Assembly: GCA_016706545.1 (NCBI GenBank)
Contig: JADJJK010000015.1
Location: 92,999 to 156,998, forward strand
Length of the DNA: 64,000 bases
Direction of reading: 5' to 3'
Origin: Myxococcales bacterium
GTDB lineage: Bacteria > Myxococcota_A > Polyangia > Haliangiales > Haliangiaceae
Below, in pieces: positions 53,676 through 62,122 of this stretch. Numbering within the stretch: position 1 is the first letter of the stretch; the number at the start of each line of letters is the position of its first letter. Position numbers and translations under genes: made by a program. The notes under the pieces were generated by a model. The model was not told where the DNA came from. It saw only the letters and a list, made by a program, of their open reading frames with translations, and did no database searches.

Positions 53676-54929
53676 GTGCTGGAGAAGCGTGACGACGGCG
53701 CGCTGACGCCAGAGTCGCCGCGCACGCCGCAGGCCTTCAGCGAGGAGGATGAACGCCAGCTCGCGAAGCTGCACGCGGCGCTGTCGGAGAACGAGGGCTT
53801 CGAGCTGTTCCTCATCGACGTGGAGGAGGGCTGGACCCGCGACGAGGTGCTGCGCCGGCTCGCGAGCTGGAGCGGCCGCGCCGGGGTGCCGGTGCTGGAG
53901 GTCGTGGAGCTGCAGCCGGACACCCCGGTCCTGTCGTCGCTCGGCGAACATGACGCGGGCGCGGTGGTGCTGGGCCTCGACCGGCTGGTGGCGGAGGCTG
54001 ACTCCGCCGCCGATGCCATCGGCGAGCTCAACTGGTTCCGCGACGAGCTGCGCAACATGGTGCCGGGGCCGCTCTTGCTGGTCGTCAACCGGTCCACGCA
54101 CAGCGCGCTGTTCGATCGCGCCCCGGATCTCAATAGCTGGCGCCGCCGCCCGGTGATCATCGAGGGCGTGATCGCGCCGCCGGGCGGCCCGGGCATCCGC
54201 GGCAAGTTCCACGCGGTCGGCGCGCGCCGCGAGCACCTGCTGGCCATGCTCGACAAGCTCAAGGAGCGCCGGGTGGCGCCGCACGTTCACATGGAGGCCT
54301 GGCTGCGCCTGGCGGAGTTCGAGGCCGATCTCAACAACGCCGCGGGCGCGGAGAAGGCGCTCAACGCCGCCGCCGCCTTGCTGGTGGACGCCACCCCGCC
54401 GGAGCTGGCGCTGCGCGCGCGGCTGGTGGCGGCGCAGGTTGCCATCGCGCGCGATGACTGCGACGGCGCCGCCACCTTGCTGGAGCTGGCCGAGAAGCAG
54501 CACGGCAGCCTGCCGCCGCGCGCCGACCGCATGCTGCAGGGGCGCTTGATGATGGTGCATGGCTACCTGGCCCGTCGGCGCAACGCGCACTTCGCGGCGG
54601 TGACCTGGTTTGACCTCGCCGCCATGGCGTTCTCGCGCTCCAAGGATCAGGAGAGCCGCACGATCATGGAGATCGAGGCGCTGGTGTCGCTGTGGCAGGC
54701 CCGCGACGACACCGGCCGTCGCCTGCAGCAGGTGCTGGGCCTGCTCGCCCACCTGCAGAGCGAGGACCGGTTCGCGCACCTGCTGGCGCTGGCCAGCGCC
54801 TGCGTGCCGGGCACCAGCGCCGCGGACCGGCACCTGCTCGGCGAGGCGCTGTTCGAGTGTGCGGCCGAGGCCACGGATCAGCGCCTGCTCGCGGTGGCTC
54901 GCGTGCTCCGGCGGCAGCTCATCGGCTGA
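53676..54929 (+). CDS. Degenerate P-loop-like N-domain with TPR repeats, CHAT operon
   Basis: 417 residues from GTG 53676. The N-terminal 170 residues look like a nucleotide-fold lacking Walker A (FELFLIDVEEGWTRDEVLRRL, LNWFRDELRNMVPGPLLLVVN, APDLNSWRRRP). This LNxxRD/APDxxSWR pattern recurs in N-domains of STAND-associated repeat proteins. The rest is helical TPR-like, with EAWLRLAEFEADLNNAAGAEKAL, ALRARLVAAQVAIARDDCDGAATLL and RRNAHFAAVTWFDLAAMAFSRS. It probably scaffolds or senses for the NTPase and protease encoded upstream. Last gene of the operon; 85 bases from the convergent envelope protein. Confidence 0.75.
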   Translation: MLEKRDDGALTPESPRTPQAFSEEDERQLAKLHAALSENEGFELFLIDVEEGWTRDEVLRRLASWSGRAGVPVLEVVELQPDTPVLSSLGEHDAGAVVLGLDRLVAEADSAADAIGELNWFRDELRNMVPGPLLLVVNRSTHSALFDRAPDLNSWRRRPVIIEGVIAPPGGPGIRGKFHAVGARREHLLAMLDKLKERRVAPHVHMEAWLRLAEFEADLNNAAGAEKALNAAAALLVDATPPELALRARLVAAQVAIARDDCDGAATLLELAEKQHGSLPPRADRMLQGRLMMVHGYLARRRNAHFAAVTWFDLAAMAFSRSKDQESRTIMEIEALVSLWQARDDTGRRLQQVLGLLAHLQSEDRFAHLLALASACVPGTSAADRHLLGEALFECAAEATDQRLLAVARVLRRQLIG

Positions 54930-55014
54930 AAAGGCGGGCGCGCGGCCGCGCGCGGCGGTGTGGCGACGTCGAGGCGCTGCGCGGCCGAGGCGCTGCGCGG
55001 TCGTGGCCGTGGCG

Positions 55015-56130
55015 CTATCGCGCGAGGTATCCGACGATCGGCTTGAGAAACGAGGCGTCGACGGACAGCCCCACAGCCCAGCGCTCGAGATCCCACGCGG
55101 AGTCGGTGGGCACCTCGTCGCCCGTGATGGGATCGCCAAGCGCCGCCCCGTCGCGGAGCCGTTGCACCTGCCGCGGCTGCCAGCCGGCGGTGAGGGCCAC
55201 CCCGCCGTAGACCTCCAGCGCGAGCCCCAGATATCCAGCCTGGCGCGGGTTCGCCAGATCGATGCCGGCCACCACGCTCAGGCGGTCTGCGAACGCCACG
55301 TACTCCGGCACGAAGTAGCGGCCCGGACGCAGCCGCTTCTTGGCGATGCGCGCCCACGACAGCGGATAGAAGTGGACGCCGAAGTAGTAGGAGAGCTCGC
55401 GCGCTCGCCGGTGCGCGTCGAGCGCGCCGTCCACCGCGGAGTAGGTGGTGACCCCTGGGCTCATCAGGCCGAGCACCCCCAGGTTGAACGTGGACAGCGG
55501 GGTGATGGACAGCGTGGTGTCCTCGCGGACGCCGGCCTCGGCGAGCGCCACCGTCACCGTCACGTCCTCGTTGTGAAACGGCCCCAGGAGCCGCGGCGCT
55601 TGCCACCACTGGGTCTCGGTGTAGTCCTCGCGCATGCCGGCCATGGCGGTGACCGCCGCCTTGACGTCCGCCGCGGTGCCATGCACGGACACCGCGCGCA
55701 GCGGCGCTCCTGGCTTGGCGGTGATCCGGTAGTGGTTGCCGGTCGCGTACAGCGACTTCACCGTGAGCACGTGGACCTCGAGCTGGTAGCTCTCGGCTAA
55801 AAGCGGCGCCTTGCAGTGCAGCGTGCCGTCGGCGTTGAAGGTGAGCATCACCACGCGGCGCTCCTGGTCGACGCGGCAGGCGCCGTTGGGGCCTTCGCGC
55901 TCCGCGAAGCGCGGGTCCTCCTCCTTGTCGCGAGCGAACTTGGCGATGGCCGCCATACGCTCCCGGGCGAAGTCGTCCGCCGCCGAGGCGGCGACGGGGC
56001 CTGGCGCCACCGGACCTGGCGCCGGGACGGCGGGGCCCGGGCTCGAGGGAAAGCCTGGCGGATCTGCGGCGGATGCGAGCGTGGTGGCGCCGAGCAACAT
56101 CGCGGCGGCCAAAAGCGGGGCAGAGGTCAT
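55015..56130 (-). CDS. Secreted/outer-membrane protein of unknown family
   Basis: 371 residues from ATG 56130 with a signal peptide (MTSAPLLAAAMLLGATTLASA). A Pro/Ala/Gly linker precedes a mixed region with DQERRVVMLTFNADGTLHC and repeated YQLEVHVLTVKS. The second half (LLGPFHNEDVTVTVALAE, DTTLSITPLSTFNLGVLGL) has short Gly-rich beta segments such as GVALTAGWQPRQVQRLRDG that fit a small barrel. No terminal Phe. It begins two bases from the stop of the 56133 gene, so both are one operon. No named family; envelope location is supported by the signal peptide. Confidence 0.68.
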   Translation of the reverse strand: MTSAPLLAAAMLLGATTLASAADPPGFPSSPGPAVPAPGPVAPGPVAASAADDFARERMAAIAKFARDKEEDPRFAEREGPNGACRVDQERRVVMLTFNADGTLHCKAPLLAESYQLEVHVLTVKSLYATGNHYRITAKPGAPLRAVSVHGTAADVKAAVTAMAGMREDYTETQWWQAPRLLGPFHNEDVTVTVALAEAGVREDTTLSITPLSTFNLGVLGLMSPGVTTYSAVDGALDAHRRARELSYYFGVHFYPLSWARIAKKRLRPGRYFVPEYVAFADRLSVVAGIDLANPRQAGYLGLALEVYGGVALTAGWQPRQVQRLRDGAALGDPITGDEVPTDSAWDLERWAVGLSVDASFLKPIVGYLAR

Positions 56131-56132
56131 GA

Positions 56133-57137
56133 CTACGTTCCTTTGGTCTTGCGCGCCGGGCCCTTGCGGCCGCGGCTCGCCGCGCGCTTGCGGCGGTTTG
56201 CAGGGCTCGCGGGCGGCGCGGCAGGGGGCGACTTCGTCTTGTCCTGGGCCCTGGGTCGCGCGGCGCTGGACGCCGACGCCTTGGCGGCGCTGGGCGCTGA
56301 CGCCTTGGCGGCGCTGGACGCTGACGCCTTGGCGGTGACCTGGCCCAGGGTTCGTTCGATATCGCCGGCCAGCGCCCTGGCCCTCGCCGTCGCGGCGGCG
56401 TTGTGCCGGATGGCGAGCTGGCGCGTGCGCCGGTTGCGCTGATGCTGCAGCCGCCAGAGCCTGTCGGTGTGACCGCGCAAGAAGCTGACGCGCGGGGAGA
56501 TGGGCCCAAGCGAGTAGTCCGCCAGCTTGGCGCCGATCCAGTCGCGCCGCCACCAGGTGCGCCCCACGAGCTCGCGCCACAGCAGGTAGCCATCGCGCAG
56601 CACGCGGCGCGGGCCGTCGAGCGAGCCATGAAAGGACCAGCGCTCTCCGGCGGCGCCCGTGCCCTCGTAGTACGCGGGCAGGCAGAAGTCCGAGACCGGC
56701 ACGCCGTCGATCACGTAGTGCCAGCGCCTGCCCTGGCACGGGTCGCAGACCTCGACGAGAAACTCGACCTCACCCTGCGCCTCGATCGGCGAGGGACCTC
56801 GCCGGAGCTGGTTGCCGGTGGGATCCGCGAGGAGCTCCAGGCACTCGTGACTCGCCACCAGCGACCAGTCGCCGCGCGCCGCCACCAGGGCGTAGGGCTG
56901 GCCGTTGCGATCGGCGTGGACCCCCAACGCCCCCGAGTCGAGCTGGTCGACCAGGATCAGGCGCGTGTAGTCGGGTGGCACCTCCTGCCACTCGAGAAAC
57001 GCGCTCACGCTGGCGTCGATGCCCCACGCCGGCCCGAAGTGCTGCCGCACCTGGCGGTGCAGCGCCGCCGCGACCCTCGTCAAGAGACGGGCGTCGATCG
57101 GGACCTTGTAGGGGACCAGGGCGATCTGCGTGCTCAC
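56133..57137 (-). CDS. Putative zinc metalloprotein with SHExxE-type motif
   Basis: 334 residues from GTG 57137, with AAGAGA upstream. No signal peptide. The segment LVASHECLELLADPTGNQL (about residues 80-100) has His-Glu-xx-Glu and is followed by GEVEFLVEVCDPCQGRRWHYVIDGVPVSDFCLPAYYEG; I recall this combination from bacterial hypothetical proteins. A metallopeptidase-like or metal-binding role is possible but not proved. The last 90 residues are Lys/Ala/Arg/Pro-rich with a KASASSA repeat. It is upstream of, and probably co-transcribed with, the envelope protein gene. Confidence 0.65.
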   Translation of the reverse strand: MSTQIALVPYKVPIDARLLTRVAAALHRQVRQHFGPAWGIDASVSAFLEWQEVPPDYTRLILVDQLDSGALGVHADRNGQPYALVAARGDWSLVASHECLELLADPTGNQLRRGPSPIEAQGEVEFLVEVCDPCQGRRWHYVIDGVPVSDFCLPAYYEGTGAAGERWSFHGSLDGPRRVLRDGYLLWRELVGRTWWRRDWIGAKLADYSLGPISPRVSFLRGHTDRLWRLQHQRNRRTRQLAIRHNAAATARARALAGDIERTLGQVTAKASASSAAKASAPSAAKASASSAARPRAQDKTKSPPAAPPASPANRRKRAASRGRKGPARKTKGT

Positions 57138-57438
57138 GGGAAATCTCTTGGAGCCTACAACGCCTCCCTGAAGATCAGGCTTCCCAGGGGCCGGCTCAGC
57201 GCGTCGCGTCATGCCAGCGACGACAGGCCCGAAATGCCAGGAATGTATTCCAGATCGCAATTCTGAGGACGGAGATCTGTCTGACCAGCAGGAAGATGCG
57301 CGCGCGGCGGTGCGTACCACTCACGATGGAGGGCCCCAAGCCTGGGGTCGAGCGGGCCTGTGCCCGGATCGCGAAAAAAGCCACGGCGAGGTGGCCCTCC
57401 ACAGATATGCTTGCGTCTTGGAACTGTAAGGGGTGCAC
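57138..57438. other. Divergent control region upstream of the DUF4157 cassette
   Basis: 301 bases between the metalloprotein gene (leftward) and the effector gene (rightward). It contains CAGATC (57251-57256) and GATCTG (57274-57279), an inverted repeat with a 17-base spacer, and AAGGGG before the ATG at 57439. No clear sigma-70 boxes; no gene. Confidence 0.4.
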
Positions 57439-60258
57439 ATGAGAGACCTGCAGCTTGAGCGTCAACCACGCAGCGCCAGCTCGTCTGGCACCGAGCCCGC
57501 GAAGGACAAGGATGTAGCGTCTCGGCGCGCCGCCCCAGCCAACGCCGAGGCCGCCGCGGGGGACGCTGCGGCCGCAGGCGGCGCCGACCTGGCGATGGAC
57601 GCCTGGGTGGCGGACGAAGGGCTGATGTCGGCGATGGGGCTCGGCGAGGGCGAGGGCGAGGCCGCCGCCGCCGAAGGTGGCGACCGGCAGGAGCAGGACC
57701 AGGACGGCTCGCGCGGCGCAGCCACGCGCGACAAGCGCGAGCGGAAGAAGCGCGCGCGGCGCGGCGCACCGGACCAGGCCACGAGCGGCGGCGAGGCCGC
57801 GAGCGCGGCGCCGGTGCAGCACGCCGGCATGACCGGCGCGGGCGGCTCGGAGTCCATCCATCAAGCCGCCTCCGCCGGGATCCAGGGCGCTGGCGGTTCG
57901 CTGCCGCACCTCGACGCGATCCAGGCGTCCTTTGGCAGCCACGACGTGTCCGGCGTCTCGGCGCACACCGACAGCGCCGCGACCGCCGCCAACCGCTCGA
58001 TGGGCGCCGAGGCCTACGCGACCGGCAACGATGTCGCGTTCGGCTCGGCGAGCCCGTCGCTGCACACCGCTGCCCACGAGGCGGCGCACGTCGTGCAGCA
58101 GCGCGGCGGCGTCCAGCTAAAGGGCGGCGTGGGCGAGGTCGGCGACAGCTACGAGCGGCACGCTGACGCGGTGGCCGATCTGGTGGTCCAGGGCAAGAGC
58201 TCCGAGTCGCTGCTGGGCCAGATGGCGCCAGCGGCGGGCGGCGGCGGCGGGGTCCAGGCCAAGGTCGTGCAGTTCGACATCAAGTCCGACCTGCGCACCG
58301 CGATGGAGGGCTGGGGCACCGACGAGGAGGCGATCTTCACCCGCTGTGGCCGCGCCACCGCGGCCGAGGCGCAGGCCGTGCTCGCCGACACCGCGCTCAT
58401 GAACGAGCTGCGTGGCGAGCTCGACCAGGCAGATCTGTCCCGCGTGCTCGACAACCTGCGCGCTCCGCTGGCGGACAAGCTCCGCCTGGCGATGCGCGGC
58501 TGGGGCACCGACGAAGACTACATCCACCGCTCGCTGCTCCAGGCGTCGCCTGCCGAGCTCGCGGCGGTGGCGGCGGACGACGCGCTGGTCACCCAGCTCG
58601 AAGGCGAGCTCTCTGGCGACGATCTTCGCCAGGTGCTCGACCGGCTCAACGTGCCGCTGGCGCGCAAGCTGCGCTTCGCGCTGCGCGGCTGGGGCGTGGA
58701 CGATGCGTATCTCTTCCGCTCGGTGGAGACGGCCAGCGGCGCTGACGCGCTGTCGGTGGCCGGGGATGCCGCGCTGATGGCGCTGGTGGACGCCGAGATC
58801 GATCCCGACGCGCAGAACCTGTTCCGCGGCGTGCTGGCGCGGCGCATCTGGACGATGGCCAACAACGGGCCGCGCGCCTTCTCGCTGTGCATGGGAGAGA
58901 GCGCCATCCGCGCCGCGCGCCTGCGCTCCATGGGCGCGCTGGAGCTGCAGCGCGCCATGCTCGACGCGGTGATCATCGCCGGCAACCCGGCCGACATGGT
59001 GATCCAGGCCTTCCAGTCCTACTGGGAGGTGGAGACCACCGTCGTGGCCGGCGCCACCGCCTGGAACCCCGCCGCGGTGATCGCCATCCACCGCCAGATG
59101 AAGCTCCTGCCCAGCCAGGACACGCGCGCTGGCGTGTGGAACGAGCTCCAGCTCACCGGCGACCCGGACCTCATCAACCGCGCGGCGTGGAACGGCAGCG
59201 CGCTCATCGTCGGCGCCAACATCGATCCCGCCACCGCCGGCACCCAGACCTACGGCTACGGCTCCACCCTGACCGCCGCCGCCAACGCCACCGACACCAC
59301 GCTCACCGTCCGGGAGGGGCCGCGCTTCGCGGTCAACGACCAGATCGCGGTGGAGCGCAGCGTCCCGGCCAACAAGGACACCGGCAAGATCACCGGCATC
59401 GCGGGCAACGTGCTCACCATCGACACCGCGCTCACCAAGAGCCACGCGATCGGCGCGCAGGTCACCCCGGACGACGACAGCGCGTTGCACGAGGTGCCGT
59501 ACCTCGACGCCACCGTGCGCCACGAGATCGCGCACGCGGTCGAGACCTCGCTTGGCGGCGTCACCGGCTTCACCGTGGGCCTCGGTGGCTGGTGGACCGG
59601 CGACGACATCGACACCTGGGCCGGCGGGATGACCAACCCGTGGACGCCCAACGACGGCAGCACCATCACCGCCGCCGATCTGCAGCAGATCAAGGACACC
59701 ATCAAGGACGCCGTGGTCAACCGCAAGGGGTCGCTGGTGGCCCTGGCCGCCACGCTCGATCCCGCGCACCCGCTGGCGGTCAACATTGGCAAGGGGCTGC
59801 CGGCCATCGACGCGGCCCACGCCTGCCTCGCCAACGGCGACAGCTTCTACCAGAACGCCGACCAGATCGTCGCCAACAACGGCAAGCGCTTCAGCGTGAG
59901 CTGGTGGTACAAGTGCTTCATGTCCCACAAGGAAGAGGTGGTGGGGCAGCGGCTGACGGACTACCAGCTCTACGCGCCCGCCGAGTTCTTCGCCGACGCG
60001 TACACCATGTTCTACGAGGAGGCGCATCGCATCGGTACGCCTGGCTTCGCCGAGGCCGACCTGGGCAGGAACGTGCGCAACTCGGCGCAGCGTGAGTGGA
60101 TCCGCACCAACGTCCACAACCGCGGCCAAGCCCCCGCGGCGCCCGCTCCGGCTGGCGGTGGCCCTGCGCCCACGCCGGCTCCCGGCGCCGCCCCGGTAGG
60201 CGTTGCTCACGCCGGCGGGGCCGGGTACGGTAAGCACGCAGGAAACCCCGGTCCATGA
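57439..60258 (+). CDS. DUF4157 - annexin-repeat - zincin protein, probable contractile-injection-system effector
   Basis: 939 residues. The N-terminal 110 are Ala/Asp/Glu-rich. The DUF4157 domain (about 145-235) ends in the signature HEAAH (213-217) and VVQQRGGVQ. Three annexin-like repeats of about 65 residues follow (279-470), each with the type-2 calcium turn: GWGTDEEAIF, GWGTDEDYIH and GWGVDDAYLF. A C-terminal metallopeptidase domain holds HEIAHAVETS (695-699) and EFFADAYTMFYEEAH (near 849), a plausible gluzincin third ligand. DUF4157 is a recognised marker of eCIS-associated toxin proteins, and annexin repeats can bind membranes with calcium. I see no injection-system structural genes here. 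It overlaps the lipoprotein gene (ATGA). ATG 57439 chosen for its AAGGGG. Confidence 0.85.
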   Translation: MRDLQLERQPRSASSSGTEPAKDKDVASRRAAPANAEAAAGDAAAAGGADLAMDAWVADEGLMSAMGLGEGEGEAAAAEGGDRQEQDQDGSRGAATRDKRERKKRARRGAPDQATSGGEAASAAPVQHAGMTGAGGSESIHQAASAGIQGAGGSLPHLDAIQASFGSHDVSGVSAHTDSAATAANRSMGAEAYATGNDVAFGSASPSLHTAAHEAAHVVQQRGGVQLKGGVGEVGDSYERHADAVADLVVQGKSSESLLGQMAPAAGGGGGVQAKVVQFDIKSDLRTAMEGWGTDEEAIFTRCGRATAAEAQAVLADTALMNELRGELDQADLSRVLDNLRAPLADKLRLAMRGWGTDEDYIHRSLLQASPAELAAVAADDALVTQLEGELSGDDLRQVLDRLNVPLARKLRFALRGWGVDDAYLFRSVETASGADALSVAGDAALMALVDAEIDPDAQNLFRGVLARRIWTMANNGPRAFSLCMGESAIRAARLRSMGALELQRAMLDAVIIAGNPADMVIQAFQSYWEVETTVVAGATAWNPAAVIAIHRQMKLLPSQDTRAGVWNELQLTGDPDLINRAAWNGSALIVGANIDPATAGTQTYGYGSTLTAAANATDTTLTVREGPRFAVNDQIAVERSVPANKDTGKITGIAGNVLTIDTALTKSHAIGAQVTPDDDSALHEVPYLDATVRHEIAHAVETSLGGVTGFTVGLGGWWTGDDIDTWAGGMTNPWTPNDGSTITAADLQQIKDTIKDAVVNRKGSLVALAATLDPAHPLAVNIGKGLPAIDAAHACLANGDSFYQNADQIVANNGKRFSVSWWYKCFMSHKEEVVGQRLTDYQLYAPAEFFADAYTMFYEEAHRIGTPGFAEADLGRNVRNSAQREWIRTNVHNRGQAPAAPAPAGGGPAPTPAPGAAPVGVAHAGGAGYGKHAGNPGP

Positions 60259-60986
60259 TCCACAAGCTGAGTTGTATTGCGGCACTTCTGCTCGCTGCTT
60301 GCGCTTCGGACAACAGCCAGGCCAGCGCGGTCTCGGCGTCATCGGCGTCTTCGGCAGCGTCGGCTGCCTCCGGCGGCGGCGGCAAGCCGGCGGGGCAGGG
60401 GTCGGCCAGCGGCAAGCCAAGTGCCTCGAATGGAAGTGTGATGACCGCAGCAAAGGGTACGTATCAGGCAGCGTTCGAGGCGTACCGCGCCCACGCCGTC
60501 AACAAGCTCGGCCTGCCAGCGGAGCAGCTCGGCGGCTTTGGCCCCAACGAGAGCATCGCCAAGTTGCAGCGCGGCCGAGTGGGCCAGGTGTGGGCCTTCG
60601 AAGGACGGCCCAAGGACGCGCCCACGCCCGAGCTGCGCGGCTGGGCCACCAGCGATGGCGTGGTGGTCACGCTGGAGCAGAACCTCGGGCTGCTATTTGC
60701 CGAGGCTGGCGCCTGGGGCGGCGGGGTCACGCCCGCCCTCACCGCGCAGCAGCTCGCGGACAGCCTGACCTGGGCCATGGGCTCGGGCCACACCGTCTTC
60801 ACGCTCCATCCCAAGGTGCCGGCGCCCGAGCTGACGCTCAAGGACGGCGCGGGCACGCTGTCGTTTCACGTCGATTTCCAGAAGCCCGGGCAGGGCCGCG
60901 CGCCGCGCAACATCAGCCGCATCGAGGTCGCGCTGACCAAGGATCAGCGCGCGACGTTGACGCGCACGCCAATCCCCGCTCCGTGA
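60255..60986 (+). CDS. Lipoprotein coupled to the DUF4157 effector
   Basis: 243 residues; ATG overlaps the effector stop. The lipoprotein signal MIHKLSCIAALLLAAC gives a mature Cys16. A Ser/Ala/Gly linker (SAVSASSASSAASAASGGGG) precedes a folded domain starting at about 65 with TYQAAFEAYRAHAVNKLG, then GRVGQVWAFEGRPKDAP and beta-like segments (VVVTLEQNLGLLFAEAGAW). The protein faces the periplasm or exterior. Position suggests immunity against, or delivery of, the effector; inferred only from context. No named family. Confidence 0.75.
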   Translation: MIHKLSCIAALLLAACASDNSQASAVSASSASSAASAASGGGGKPAGQGSASGKPSASNGSVMTAAKGTYQAAFEAYRAHAVNKLGLPAEQLGGFGPNESIAKLQRGRVGQVWAFEGRPKDAPTPELRGWATSDGVVVTLEQNLGLLFAEAGAWGGGVTPALTAQQLADSLTWAMGSGHTVFTLHPKVPAPELTLKDGAGTLSFHVDFQKPGQGRAPRNISRIEVALTKDQRATLTRTPIPAP

Positions 60987-61666
60987 GCCAGGTCTCCGTC
61001 CGCAAGGTCTCGTGCCCGGCCTGCCAGCACGAGCTCGAGGCACGCCTGTTCGATAGCCTCAACGGAGACCTCATCTCGCCGCAGGTGGAGGAGATCCTCG
61101 CCGGGACCTTCGAGGAGCACGAGTGCCCCTCGTGCGGCACGCTGTTTCGCCCCGAGCACCCGCTCCTGTATTCGGAGCTGTCGACCCGCACGTGGATCGT
61201 CATGCACCCGCCGGCGGATCGGGCGCGCTTCGCGCTCATCGAGCGCGGCGTGGCGCTGGTCCTGGAGAAGAACTTCGCCGCCGCCGCTCCGGCGGTGGTG
61301 GAGGCGGTGCGCGGCGTCAAGCCTCGCCTGGTGTTTGGCCAGGCCATGCTGACCGAGGCGCTGCGCGCGCGGCGCGCCAGCCTGCCGCCCGCCCTCCTCG
61401 AGTGCGCCAAGCTCTTCGCGGTGCGCCGCAACCTCGGTGCGCTCCTGCCGTACGGCCCAAGCCAGCTCCTGTTTGAGGAGCTAGATGAGCAGGGGCGCCT
61501 GTGCTGCGGCGTCTACGGGCTCGACAGCGAGCGCCGCCTCGGTGAGCTGCGCTTGCCCGCCGAGGCGCTGGCGGAGGTCCGCGCCGCCCAGCCGCAGCTC
61601 TCGCAGCTCTACCCTGAGCTGTTCGCGCAGCCGTTCGTGTCGGCCACGCGCTACCTGCTGGGCTAG
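60983..61666 (+). CDS. CpXC-domain zinc-ribbon protein, last gene of the effector cassette
   Basis: 227 residues, GTG start overlapping the lipoprotein stop (GTGA). The N-terminal CpXC domain has two zinc knuckles, KVSCPACQHELEARLFDSLN and HECPSCGTLFRPEHPLLYSE, in the order of the CpXC family. The C-terminal 100 residues (LVFGQAMLTEALRARRASLPPAL) are helical, and the end PELFAQPFVSATRYLLG is mainly hydrophobic. Cytoplasmic, since no signal. It may help to fold, load or regulate the effector. Overlap of three genes in a row indicates a single functional cassette. Confidence 0.8.
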   Translation: MSQVSVRKVSCPACQHELEARLFDSLNGDLISPQVEEILAGTFEEHECPSCGTLFRPEHPLLYSELSTRTWIVMHPPADRARFALIERGVALVLEKNFAAAAPAVVEAVRGVKPRLVFGQAMLTEALRARRASLPPALLECAKLFAVRRNLGALLPYGPSQLLFEELDEQGRLCCGVYGLDSERRLGELRLPAEALAEVRAAQPQLSQLYPELFAQPFVSATRYLLG

Positions 61667-62122
61667 CGGCGCTGACCGACGCGCTGGGTTGCCTGGCGCA
61701 GAGCGTTCGCTTGCTTCGCGCTGAGCGTCTGCTTGCTTCGCGCAGACCGACGCGCTGGGTTGCCTGGCGCAGAGCGACGCTCGTTGCCTCGTGCTGACCG
61801 CGTGAGACGCGCGGCCCTCGCTCTGGTGTCTCTCGCTGTCTCACGCCGCCTCACGCCGCCTCATGCTGCCTCGGCGCCGCTCTCATGCGTCGCAGCCGTC
61901 GCAAATCCGGTGGTCGCCACGTCGCACGCGCCTCATGCCGTCCCGCGAATTGGTCTCAGCAGCGTGCTGATGGATGTGAGCGCAACACGAGATCAAATGA
62001 TCACGATTGCGCGCATGGTGAAGTCGGTAGCGAACAGCACCGGAATGAAACCCCGCTTCGAACGAATGATCTTCGTCGCGGAACTATCGATCTCGTCCGG
62101 TCTCTTCATGAAAGGCTCCCCG
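61667..62122. repeat. Gap with 32-base perfect direct repeat
   Basis: Identical 32-base copies lie at 61674-61705 and 61745-61776 (starting GACCGACGCGCTGGGTTGCC), with TTGCTTCGCGC-type partial repeats between. The rest, to 62122, becomes less GC-rich after about 61960 (GATCAAATGATCACG). I see no supported gene in this 456-base interval, although the frame ahead of the hydrolase is open. Confidence 0.7.
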
